DNA of 5,183 nt from Acidimicrobiales bacterium (GCA_020631315.1 JAHDHM010000048.1:1-5183), one strand, 5' to 3'; numbered from the stretch's first letter, positions 1-5,183 are shown. Program-made: numbers and translations. Notes: generated from the sequence alone by a model not told the origin.

Positions 1-122
1 TCGACGCTCCGCTGCTCGCGATGCCCGACGTGTATCCCGGCCGCATCGAGGGCCGCTGCGAGATGTTGACCGCGGCGTGCCAGACCACCCTCGACAACCT
101 CAAGGCTGCGCTCGAAGCCTGA
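1..122 (+). CDS. C-terminal fragment of an unidentified protein
   Basis: An open frame enters from the left edge (first full codon at position 3) and ends at TGA 120-122, giving 39 residues that begin DAPLLAMPDVYPGRIEGR and end in an Ala/Leu-rich stretch (LDNLKAALEA) likely to form a terminal helix. Codon use (G/C in third positions) matches the other genes in the window, and a 71-base spacer with a hairpin follows, so this looks like a genuine gene end. I do not recognise the family from this tail; the composition suggests a soluble cytoplasmic protein. The start and nearly all of the gene lie outside the window. Confidence 0.6.
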   Translation, partial: DAPLLAMPDVYPGRIEGRCEMLTAACQTTLDNLKAALEA

Positions 123-134
123 CCCGACGAGGCC

Positions 135-179
135 GCTCGCCGCTGTTGGCTCGCGATTCGCGTGTCGGCGAGCTGTTCT
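135..179 (+). terminator. Nested hairpin after the left-edge gene, candidate terminator
   Basis: GCTCGCCG (135-142) is perfectly complementary to CGGCGAGC (166-173), an 8-bp GC-rich stem. Inside its loop, CGCG (152-155) pairs with CGCG (159-162) around ATT. A weak T-rich stretch, TGTTCT (174-179), follows. It lies 13 bases after the upstream stop and ends about 20 bases before the next ATG, so it could terminate the first gene or be a structured leader of the second. The poor U-tract makes intrinsic termination uncertain. Confidence 0.4.
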
Positions 180-193
180 GACACGCACACGCC

Positions 194-1093
194 ATGACCG
201 ATCGTCGTCCTGGTGTGTCCCTCGCAGCTTCGCCCGGCAAGGCCCGTGTCGTCATCGACGCGGCCATCGAGCTCGAGTCGAAGGGGTTCTCGGGCATCCA
301 CTGCCCGTCGTTCGGCGATGCGCTCGGGCTGTGCCTGTCGATCGCGCACGCCACGACGACGATGGAGATGACGACCTCCATCCAGCCGATCTATCTGCAG
401 CATCCGGCGCAGATGGCGACCACGGCGGCGTATCTGCACGAGGTGAGCGAGGGCCGGTTCCGGTTGGGGCTGGGTGTGTCGCATGCGCCGGCGATCGACC
501 GGCTCGGCATCGACACGGGCAAGCCGCTGTCGGACATGCGGAACTACGTGGAGACGCTTCGTGCCTCGACGCGTGCCGACCTGCCGCCGATCACGCTGGC
601 GACGCTGCGGGACAAGATGGTCGCCCTGTCGGTCGAGGTGGGTGACGGCGCCGTCTGGGCCAACGCCGCTCGCTCGATGATGGAGCACTCGCTCGGACTG
701 ATCCCCGACGACCGGCTGGCGGACGGCTTCTTCGTCGGCAACATGATCCCGACCGTCATCGACGACGACATCGAGGCCGCTCGGGCCCGGAACCGCAAGA
801 CGCTCGGCGGCTATGTGCGCCTGCCGAACTACCGCAACTACTGGGCGCAGAACTACCCGGAGGAGATGGCCGCGGTCGCTGCGGGCATCGAGGCCGGCGA
901 CCACGACGCTGTCGCCGCGGCGATGACCGACGAGTGGCTCGACGACTGCACGCTGTCAGGCCCGGTCGGGCGTGTGCGTGAGGGCATCGAAGCCTGGTTC
1001 GACGCCGGAGTGACCACACCGGTCATCGTCCCGAGCTCGACGAGCGGCGGCCAGGCCAAGGCCGTGGCCGAGCTGATCGCCGCCTTCGAGTAG
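194..1093 (+). CDS. LLM-class (luciferase-like) flavin/F420-dependent oxidoreductase
   Basis: A 299-residue soluble protein of the bacterial luciferase-like monooxygenase superfamily, TIM-barrel enzymes that use FMN or coenzyme F420 for oxidations or reductions. Typical landmarks are visible in order: an N-terminal strand (PGVSLAAS) and helix; a barrel segment ending TTSIQPIYLQHPAQMATTAAYLHEV cut here as TTSIQPIYLQHPAQ (about 57-70); the signature SEGRFRLGLGVSH (about 85-97); IDTGKPLSDMRNYVETLR (about 105-122); and GDGAVWANAARS (about 150-161). The C-terminal GPVGRVREGIEAWFDAGVT (about 257-275) is the usual end-of-barrel helix and strand. Length is normal for the smaller members. ATG 194 is chosen because an in-frame TGA lies at 179-181 and the family-type first strand begins just after it. 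No Shine-Dalgarno sequence is visible, so initiation may be leaderless or weak. Substrate and the choice of FMN or F420 cannot be read from the sequence. It does not appear to belong with the secreted-protein genes that follow. Confidence 0.92.
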   Translation: MTDRRPGVSLAASPGKARVVIDAAIELESKGFSGIHCPSFGDALGLCLSIAHATTTMEMTTSIQPIYLQHPAQMATTAAYLHEVSEGRFRLGLGVSHAPAIDRLGIDTGKPLSDMRNYVETLRASTRADLPPITLATLRDKMVALSVEVGDGAVWANAARSMMEHSLGLIPDDRLADGFFVGNMIPTVIDDDIEAARARNRKTLGGYVRLPNYRNYWAQNYPEEMAAVAAGIEAGDHDAVAAAMTDEWLDDCTLSGPVGRVREGIEAWFDAGVTTPVIVPSSTSGGQAKAVAELIAAFE

Positions 1094-1132
1094 CCGGGGA
1101 GACGGAACAACCGGACTGCCCACGAAGAAAAC

Positions 1133-1201
1133 GGCGACCGCGAAGGTTTCGCAGGTCGTATGTCGGGGCAAACGAGCGCCACGCCTCCGAAGGGATTCAA
1201 C
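1133..1201 (+). promoter_or_regulatory. Structured leader with Shine-Dalgarno for the secreted protein
   Basis: CGACC-GCGAA (1135-1144) pairs with TTCGC-A-GGTCG (1148-1158): ten base pairs with one bulged A (1153) and a GGT loop. The hairpin ends immediately before ATG 1160. A second, weaker stem pairs TCGGGG (1163-1168) with CTCCGA (1185-1190, one G-U). Directly after it is AAGGGA (1190-1195), a good ribosome-binding site six bases before GTG 1202. The first hairpin could also end transcription of the oxidoreductase gene, but no T-run follows it. I saw no convincing -35/-10 pair. Regulation by these structures is inference. Confidence 0.45.
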
Positions 1202-3238
1202 GTGGCGACTTCCTCCCGTTCCTCTCGACCGCTGTCGCGTCCTGCGACGGCCCTGACCTTCGCCCTCGTTCTGACGTTTGTGTTCGTTCCGGCGAGAGCG
1301 GAGGTCGCCTCGGCAGCTGAGGGCGGCGGGTACTGGATGGCAGACGCCGCCGGCGTCGTCACCGCTTTCGGTGACGCCGCACACCACGGCGATCTTCGCC
1401 ACACCCCGACCTCTGCGACGATCGTCGACCTCGCTCCTCACCCTGACGGCAATGGGTATTGGCTCCTGTCCGACAGCGGCGAGGTGTTCGGGTTCGGTGC
1501 TGCGATCGGAAACGTCTCGTTGACGTCGGGAGTCCGATTCCATTCGGGTGGCACGGATGCGAACGGATGCCATGCCGGCAGCCGTCCGTACCACTGTCAC
1601 GGCGGTGGAACGCCTGCTCCGACTGTTCCGGTCACCACCTCTCCGCCGACGACGGCTGCGCCCGCAGCTCCGGCGCTCACCTGTGCGCAGGTCGGCCACC
1701 GCGTGTACGTCGGCCACGACGGCTACCACCCCGATCTCGATCGAGATGGCGACGGCGTGGGCTGTGAGGCATGGCCCGAGTACGTCGTGTCGGGCTTCGA
1801 GGCCCCGGAACGGTGGACGGCTCTGGCAGCGCATCCGTCGGGTGAAGGCTTCTGGACCTTCAGCAGTCATGGGCGCGTCGACGCGTTCGGTGTCGCACGC
1901 TCGTGGGGCGATGTCGCACATCTCGATCTTGCCGGCCCGGTGGTTGCTGCCGCTGCGACGCCGAGCGGCGACGGCTACTACCTCCTCGGCTCGGACGGCG
2001 GCGTCTTCACGTTTGGCGACGCCGTCTTCGCCGGCTCCATGGGGGCGATACCCCTCGACCGGCCGGCGGTCGGTCTGATCCCGGACCCGGACGGATTCGG
2101 CTATTGGTTCGTGGCGGCCGACGGTGGGGTGTTCGCCTTCGATGCACCGTTCGTCGGTTCGATCCCGGGAGTACTGCCCCCTGGTGTCCAGCTCGACCAA
2201 CCGATCAACGGCATGGTGCCGTACGGCAACGGCTATCTGATGGTTGCGTTCGACGGTGGTGTGTTCAACTTCGCCACGGATCTCGACTTCGTCGGCTCTC
2301 TCGCAGGTGGTGGAGCCGGCGTGGCGGTCGTGGCGGTCGCGGCGCCCTCGAGCGGCCCCGTGGCGACGACGACATCTCTGGCAGCGACGACCACGTCGGT
2401 CCCGCTGACGACCACGACTCCGGTCGTGAGCACGACAGCTTCCGGTGTGACGACGACGTTCCCGGTCATCGTCACGACTGCGCCGGCCCCGACGACGACT
2501 GATGCGCCGGTGTCGCCGACGACGTCGGCAGCTGACGTCGACTCTCCCGTGCTCGTCGCGGTTGACGTGGATCGAGACACACTCGACGTGAGGTCAGGAA
2601 GCGTGACCCTGACGGTCGAGCTCCATGTCGAGGACGCTTCGGGACTCGCCTCACCGGGTCTGGTCTTGTCGCTGGGGAGTCAGGACACCGACCAGTCGGC
2701 CGGCTTTGGTGCAGCCACTCGGATCTCGGGTGATGCACACAGCGGACGCTATCGATGGTCGGCAACCGTCGACGAGCAGAATGCCGCTGGTTCGTGGAGC
2801 ATCCTTCTGTTCCCGATGTCTGACGTGCTGGGCAACACCGGCGACTTCGAGACCCTCGGAATCGTCGAGGTGATCGCCGGTGCTGGTGATGTGTCGGCGC
2901 CTCAGCTCGAGTCCTGGTCGATCAGCCACGAGGTGTTGGATGTCTCGGGTGGCGCGGCAACGATCCAGGTGTCGCTCGTGGCCACTGATGCTTCGGGCAT
3001 CCGCCCACCGTCGCCCGTACTCGTGTTGAGCAGTCTGGAGACCACGCAGTCCGTGGGTTTCGGCCCTGCAGAGTTGGTAACGGGAGACCGTCGCTCTGCG
3101 ACCTACACGTGGTCGGCGACCGTCACCACCGGCAGTGCCCGAGGGTCGTGGGCAGTGGAGCTCTTCCCCATGGCCGATGAGATCGGCAACACGGCAGATG
3201 GCTTCGTCACACTCGGTGAGATCGAGGTCGTCGGTTGA
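1202..3238 (+). CDS. Secreted modular protein: GYW-repeat array with YHYH-like/Excalibur insert and two Ig-like domains
   Basis: A 678-residue exported protein of unknown function. Residues 1-38 are a signal peptide: arginines at 6, 9 and 13, hydrophobic core ALTFALVLTFVFV at 17-29, likely cleavage after VASA (35-38). Residues 41-384 hold six units of 42-44 residues with the pattern GxGYWxxxxDGGVFxFG, probably beta-propeller-like blades. Units 2 and 3 are separated by an 89-residue insert (108-196) with the motif HSGGTDANGCHAGSRPYHCH, a Pro/Thr linker and an Excalibur-type calcium motif (DLDRDGDGVGCE, 178-189). A Thr/Ser/Pro linker (about 383-444) leads to two homologous Ig-like domains (445-562 and 563-678). 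No sorting signal or C-terminal membrane segment is seen, so it is probably released or held non-covalently. GTG 1202 is chosen because it has the Shine-Dalgarno AAGGGA and gives a standard signal peptide. ATG 1160, in frame and 14 residues longer, is the alternative; it sits right against a strong hairpin. The mature protein has no lysine and only four cysteines, all in the insert. Existence as a gene is nearly certain; its role (wall or calcium-dependent ligand binding) is a guess. Confidence 0.9.
   Translation: MATSSRSSRPLSRPATALTFALVLTFVFVPARAEVASAAEGGGYWMADAAGVVTAFGDAAHHGDLRHTPTSATIVDLAPHPDGNGYWLLSDSGEVFGFGAAIGNVSLTSGVRFHSGGTDANGCHAGSRPYHCHGGGTPAPTVPVTTSPPTTAAPAAPALTCAQVGHRVYVGHDGYHPDLDRDGDGVGCEAWPEYVVSGFEAPERWTALAAHPSGEGFWTFSSHGRVDAFGVARSWGDVAHLDLAGPVVAAAATPSGDGYYLLGSDGGVFTFGDAVFAGSMGAIPLDRPAVGLIPDPDGFGYWFVAADGGVFAFDAPFVGSIPGVLPPGVQLDQPINGMVPYGNGYLMVAFDGGVFNFATDLDFVGSLAGGGAGVAVVAVAAPSSGPVATTTSLAATTTSVPLTTTTPVVSTTASGVTTTFPVIVTTAPAPTTTDAPVSPTTSAADVDSPVLVAVDVDRDTLDVRSGSVTLTVELHVEDASGLASPGLVLSLGSQDTDQSAGFGAATRISGDAHSGRYRWSATVDEQNAAGSWSILLFPMSDVLGNTGDFETLGIVEVIAGAGDVSAPQLESWSISHEVLDVSGGAATIQVSLVATDASGIRPPSPVLVLSSLETTQSVGFGPAELVTGDRRSATYTWSATVTTGSARGSWAVELFPMADEIGNTADGFVTLGEIEVVG
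1322..2344 (+). repeat. Six-unit 42-44-residue GYW...DGGVF...FG protein repeat
   Basis: Units begin at 1322, 1448, 1841, 1967, 2093 and 2225 with GGGYW, GNGYW, GEGFW, GDGYY, GFGYW and GNGYL. Each continues with a small-residue/DG turn and a V-x-x-FG or VFxF strand, then GSxG or GDx. Spacing is 126 bases (42 residues) for units 1-2, 3-4 and 4-5, and 132 bases for 5-6; the 393 bases between 2 and 3 equal 126 plus a 267-base insert. Similar repeats are common in secreted actinobacterial proteins. A six-bladed propeller fold is inferred from the short repeats predicted to be rich in beta strands. Confidence 0.8.
1523..1789 (+). other. 89-residue Cys/His-rich cassette: YHYH-like motif plus Excalibur motif inside the repeat array
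   Basis: Part of the secreted protein, residues 108-196. It begins with HSGGTDANGCHAGSRPYHCH (114-133), a short motif that recurs in secreted bacterial proteins and often accompanies Excalibur domains. A linker of Gly, Pro and Thr follows (134-158), then an Excalibur-like segment (about 159-189): LTCAQVG, a GYHPDLDRDGDGVGCE ending, and cysteines 161 and 188 that likely pair. The DxDxDG loop resembles a calcium-binding EF-hand loop. The first half has C123 and C132 with H114, H124, H131 and H133, compatible with a disulfide or a metal site. Exact edges are set by alignment of the flanking units and may be off by a few residues. Confidence 0.75.
2348..2533 (+). repeat. Thr/Ser/Pro-rich linker, low complexity
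   Basis: About 62 residues dominated by TTT, TTS, TTA and Pro, encoded by recurring ACGAC triplets. It joins the repeat array to the Ig-like domains of the secreted protein. Such linkers are typically extended and often O-glycosylated in actinobacterial exported proteins; glycosylation here is inference. Confidence 0.7.
2534..3235 (+). repeat. Two tandem homologous Ig-like domains
   Basis: The last 234 residues of the secreted protein consist of two copies of 118 and 116 residues (2534-2887 and 2888-3235). Matching blocks in the same order are TLDVRSG/VLDVSGG, EDASGL/TDASGI, GFGAATRISGD/GFGPAELVTGD, YRWSATV/YTWSATV, GSWSILLFPMSDVLGNT/GSWAVELFPMADEIGNT, and LGIVEV/LGEIEV. The pattern suggests a seven-strand beta sandwich with a closing D-xxGNT turn, as in many bacterial Ig-like domains. 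I do not recognise a named family. Confidence 0.75.
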
Positions 3239-3251
3239 CACCTCTCTGGTG

Positions 3252-3309
3252 CTGAGCCGATCGCCGCCTTCGCCTCCGGAAGGTGCATCCGGCTGATGCG
3301 TTGGCTCAG
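3252..3309. terminator. Branched hairpin in the convergent spacer, candidate bidirectional terminator
   Basis: CTGAGCCGA (3252-3260) pairs with TTGGCTCAG (3301-3309) with one G-T pair, enclosing two small hairpins: CCTTC/GAAGG (3267-3271 with 3279-3283) and GCATC/GATGC (3285-3289 with 3295-3299). It lies between the stops of two convergent genes, where a shared terminator is expected; the stop of the minus-strand gene (3306-3308) is inside the outer stem. No T-run follows in either direction, so efficiency is doubtful. Confidence 0.4.
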
Positions 3310-5183
3310 ATGTAGAGGCGTCGGCGAGCGGCGTGGCGGATCGATGCCAGGACCAGCAGTCCGCCGGCGGTGATCATGAGCGTCGCCCACCAGATCATCG
3401 TCGTGCTCGAGGCGCCCGTCGTGGCGAGTTCTCCGTCGGGGCTGGTGGTGCCCTCCGGAGCGGTCGTCGGCGGGGTCGTGGTCGGCGTGGTGGAGCCGAG
3501 GGTCTCGTCGAAGTCGTTGTCGGTCGAGTTCTGGCCCGGGCCGATCACGATGGAGGAGATGGCGTCGTCGGAGACGTTGCCGCCGGTCGAGCCGGCCGAC
3601 TCGCCGCCGTCGATGTAGCCCTCGGGCTGCGTCTGGGTGACCGTGTAGGTGCCGGACAGCAGGCCGGTGAACTCATAGTCGCCGTTCTCGTCGGTCACAG
3701 TGCTGCGGTTGACCTCACCACCTCGGTCGTCGGTGCCGGTGAGGGTGATGGTCACGCCGGGGATGCCGGCGCCGTTGTCGAGCGTCACGGTGCCGGACAG
3801 GGTCGCGGTGGTCTCGTCGAACACGATGCCGCCGAACTGTTCCCCGGGTTCGAGGACGATGTTGGCGATGCGGTCGTCGGTGATGACCACCTCTGTGCCG
3901 GGCGCGTTCTCACCGCCGTCGGTGAAGCCGGGGGGTGTCGTCTCGACGATCGTGTAGGTGCCGGGGCGGAGGTCCTCGAAGAGGAAGGTGCCGTCCTCGG
4001 CCGTGGTGGTCGTGTCGGCCACCGGGTCGCCGAGGTCGTCGGTGCCGGTGAGTGAGATGGTCACGTCGGCGATGGGTTCCTCGGTGTCGGTGATGACGGT
4101 GCCGGTGATCGAGGCGGTGCGGATCTCGTCGAAGTCGTAGCCCGTCGCAGCCGTGCCGGCGGTCAAGGTGATGGCGCTGATCTCGTCGTCGGCGAGGGTG
4201 CCGCCTTCGCTGCCGGCCGTTTCGCCACCGTCGATGTAGCCGGCGGGCTGGGTCTCGGTGACGGTGTACACACCGGCGAGGAGCCCGGTGACGATCCAGC
4301 TGCCGTCGCTGGCGGTGACGGTGCCGACCGGGTCGATGGGTCCGTTGACGTCGGTGCCGGTCACGGTGATGACCACGCCGGCGATCGGCTGTCCGGCGTC
4401 GTCGACGACGTTGCCCGCGATGGAGGCGACGATCTCGTCGAAGTCGTAGTTCATCGCTGCGACGCCGGCACCGAGCGAGATGTCGGAGATCACGTCGTCG
4501 GCGGAGTCGTTGCCGCCCGCGGTTCCGGCGGTCTCGCCGCCGTCGCCGTAGCCGTTCGGCTGGGTCTCGGTGACGGTGTACGTGCCGGGTAGCAGGCCGA
4601 TGAACGTGTAGGTGCCGTCGGCAGCCGTCACGGTCGTCTCGGTTGCGTCGCCGGAGAGGTCGATGGTGACGCCGGCGATCGGGTTGCCGAGGTCGTCGAC
4701 GACGCTGCCGGAGATCGAGGCCGTCGTCTCGTCGAAGTCGTACCCGGTGGCGGTCTGGCCCGCCGTGAGGGTGATGTCGGAGATGGTGTCGTCGGTGACG
4801 GTGCCGCCTGCCGTTCCGGCGGTCTCGCCGCCGTCGCCGTATTCGGTGGGCTGGGTCTCGGTGACGGTGTAGGTGCCGGGATCGAGTGCTCCGAGGGTGT
4901 ACGTGCCGTCGGCGGCCGTCACGGTCGAGTTGCTGGCGTCGCCGGACAGCGTGATGACCACGCCGGCGATGGGGTTGCCCTGGTCGTCGGTGACGGTGCC
5001 CGAGATCGAGGCCCGGCGGAGCTCGTCGAAGTCGTAGCCGGTCGCGTCGACACCTGCGCCGAGCACGATGTCGAAGATGGTGTCGTTCGTGACGCTGCCA
5101 CCTGCGGTGCCGGCGGTCTCGCCGCCGTCGGCGTACGCGGCAGGCTGCGTCTCGGTGAGGATGTACGTGCCGCCGGGGAGGCC
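3306..5183 (-). CDS. Sortase-anchored surface protein with tandem SdrD_B/Cna_B-like repeats, C-terminal part
   Basis: The frame runs from the right edge, without any stop, to TGA at 3308-3306, giving at least 625 residues; the true start and signal peptide lie outside. GTG 5066 is merely an internal valine. The visible part has one partial unit (1-57) and five full units of 97-104 residues (58-560). A unit runs: ASISGTVxDDxGNPIAGVxI, then T-V-T-A-x-DG-T-Y, a GLxPGTYTVTETQPxGYxDG segment, GGETAGTAGG, DDxISDIxL and GYDFDE. This matches the SdrD_B/Cna_B-like (prealbumin-like) beta-sandwich repeats that make stalks in wall-anchored proteins. Then come a Thr/Pro linker (561-585), LATTG (586-590), a membrane segment (596-615) and a basic tail RHAARRRLYI. 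The protein would be cut at LATTG by a sortase and joined to peptidoglycan. There is no lysine or cysteine; only seven arginines precede the tail, so the stalk is strongly acidic. Role likely adhesion, surface layer or stalk; the ligand-binding head, if any, would be upstream. Confidence 0.93.
   Translation of the reverse strand, partial: GLPGGTYILTETQPAAYADGGETAGTAGGSVTNDTIFDIVLGAGVDATGYDFDELRRASISGTVTDDQGNPIAGVVITLSGDASNSTVTAADGTYTLGALDPGTYTVTETQPTEYGDGGETAGTAGGTVTDDTISDITLTAGQTATGYDFDETTASISGSVVDDLGNPIAGVTIDLSGDATETTVTAADGTYTFIGLLPGTYTVTETQPNGYGDGGETAGTAGGNDSADDVISDISLGAGVAAMNYDFDEIVASIAGNVVDDAGQPIAGVVITVTGTDVNGPIDPVGTVTASDGSWIVTGLLAGVYTVTETQPAGYIDGGETAGSEGGTLADDEISAITLTAGTAATGYDFDEIRTASITGTVITDTEEPIADVTISLTGTDDLGDPVADTTTTAEDGTFLFEDLRPGTYTIVETTPPGFTDGGENAPGTEVVITDDRIANIVLEPGEQFGGIVFDETTATLSGTVTLDNGAGIPGVTITLTGTDDRGGEVNRSTVTDENGDYEFTGLLSGTYTVTQTQPEGYIDGGESAGSTGGNVSDDAISSIVIGPGQNSTDNDFDETLGSTTPTTTPPTTAPEGTTSPDGELATTGASSTTMIWWATLMITAGGLLVLASIRHAARRRLYI
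3309..3428 (-). other. LAxTG cell-wall sorting signal
   Basis: Read on the minus strand: LATTG (3428-3414), five spacer residues, the hydrophobic segment MIWWATLMITAGGLLVLASI (3398-3339), and the basic tail RHAARRRLYI. This is the standard three-part sorting signal with alanine in place of the proline of LPxTG. LAxTG is the motif assigned to class E sortases of high-GC actinobacteria. No sortase gene is visible, so the enzyme would be encoded elsewhere. Confidence 0.85.
3504..5183 (-). repeat. Tandem about 290-310-base coding repeats of the surface protein
   Basis: Full units occupy 5012-4722, 4721-4428, 4427-4116, 4115-3807 and 3806-3504, and a partial unit covers 5183-5013. They are similar in DNA as well as protein: for example GGCGGTCTCGCCGCCGTCG appears near 5112, 4821 and 4529. 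Units nearest the right edge are the most alike; the unit at 4115-3807 is the most diverged (GGENAPGTEVV replaces GGETAGTAGG). The array continues beyond the window. Confidence 0.85.

Noticed and set aside
1131..1201. Possible cyclic-di-GMP (GEMM) riboswitch, prompted by GGGGCAAAC at 1165-1173 and the preceding hairpin
   Set aside because: The conserved GACGCAAAGCC core and the second receptor stem are missing; only a generic structured leader can be supported.
853..1404. Minus-strand frame of 183 codons over the spacer at 1094-1201
   Set aside because: Overlaps both flanking genes, has no recognisable domain, and its codon use does not match real genes here.
956..2200. Long minus-strand frame of 414 codons opposite the oxidoreductase end and the secreted protein
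   Set aside because: Arg/Asp-rich, without domain patterns, and it spans two convincing plus-strand genes; a typical antisense shadow in high-GC DNA.
2355..2537. ACGAC-rich tract considered as a microsatellite
   Set aside because: Irregular, and fully explained by a Thr-rich linker using ACG and ACC codons.
3333..4055. Plus-strand frame of 240 codons opposite the surface protein
   Set aside because: Gly/Val/Arg-rich low-complexity translation with periodicity copied from the opposite repeats; no ribosome-binding site or recognisable domain.
3306..5066. Surface protein starting at GTG 5066
   Set aside because: The frame stays open to 5183 and the upstream codons encode the front part of the same repeat unit; a start there would remove the signal peptide and cut a domain.
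3504..5183. Regular DNA repeats considered as CRISPR or as a mobile element
   Set aside because: The period is about 290-310 bases, the repeats are entirely coding and in frame, and there are no spacers, terminal inverted repeats or transposase.

Overview
High-GC, codon-biased DNA. The mix of genes points to an actinobacterium, most plausibly an acidimicrobial (Ilumatobacter-like) lineage: a luciferase-like flavin/F420-type oxidoreductase, secreted proteins with GYW...DGGVF...FG repeats, Thr/Pro linkers rich in TTT runs, and an LAxTG cell-wall sorting signal. The lineage is inferred from protein style only; there is no rRNA or other taxonomic marker.

Layout. Positions 1-122 (+) are the last codons of an unrecognised gene. 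A nested hairpin follows at 135-173. At 194-1093 (+) lies a complete LLM-class oxidoreductase, the only ordinary cytoplasmic enzyme here. A structured leader (about 1133-1201) precedes a large secreted protein at 1202-3238 (+), which could also start at 1160. Facing it, at 3306 to beyond the right edge (-), is the C-terminal part of a giant surface protein: more than five tandem SdrD_B/Cna_B-like beta-sandwich units, a Thr/Pro wall-spanning linker, LATTG, one membrane segment and a basic tail. The two secreted-protein genes converge on a 67-base spacer that can fold into a branched hairpin. No stretch over 300 bases lacks a gene.

How the genes may relate. The two convergent genes both encode extracellular modular proteins: one apparently released (signal peptide, no anchor seen), one covalently wall-anchored by a sortase. 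They do not share an operon, and no sortase is in view. The oxidoreductase looks functionally unrelated.

Most notable observations: (i) the secreted protein is a regular array of six 42-44-residue units, interrupted between units 2 and 3 by an 89-residue Cys/His-rich cassette (CHxxxxxYHCH motif, Pro/Thr linker, Excalibur calcium-binding motif); (ii) both surface proteins, about 1300 visible residues in total, contain no lysine at all, while the neighbouring enzyme has normal lysine content; (iii) the anchored protein carries an LAxTG signal of the kind assigned to class E sortases, on a very acidic repeat array that cannot form the lysine-dependent isopeptide bonds typical of Cna_B domains.
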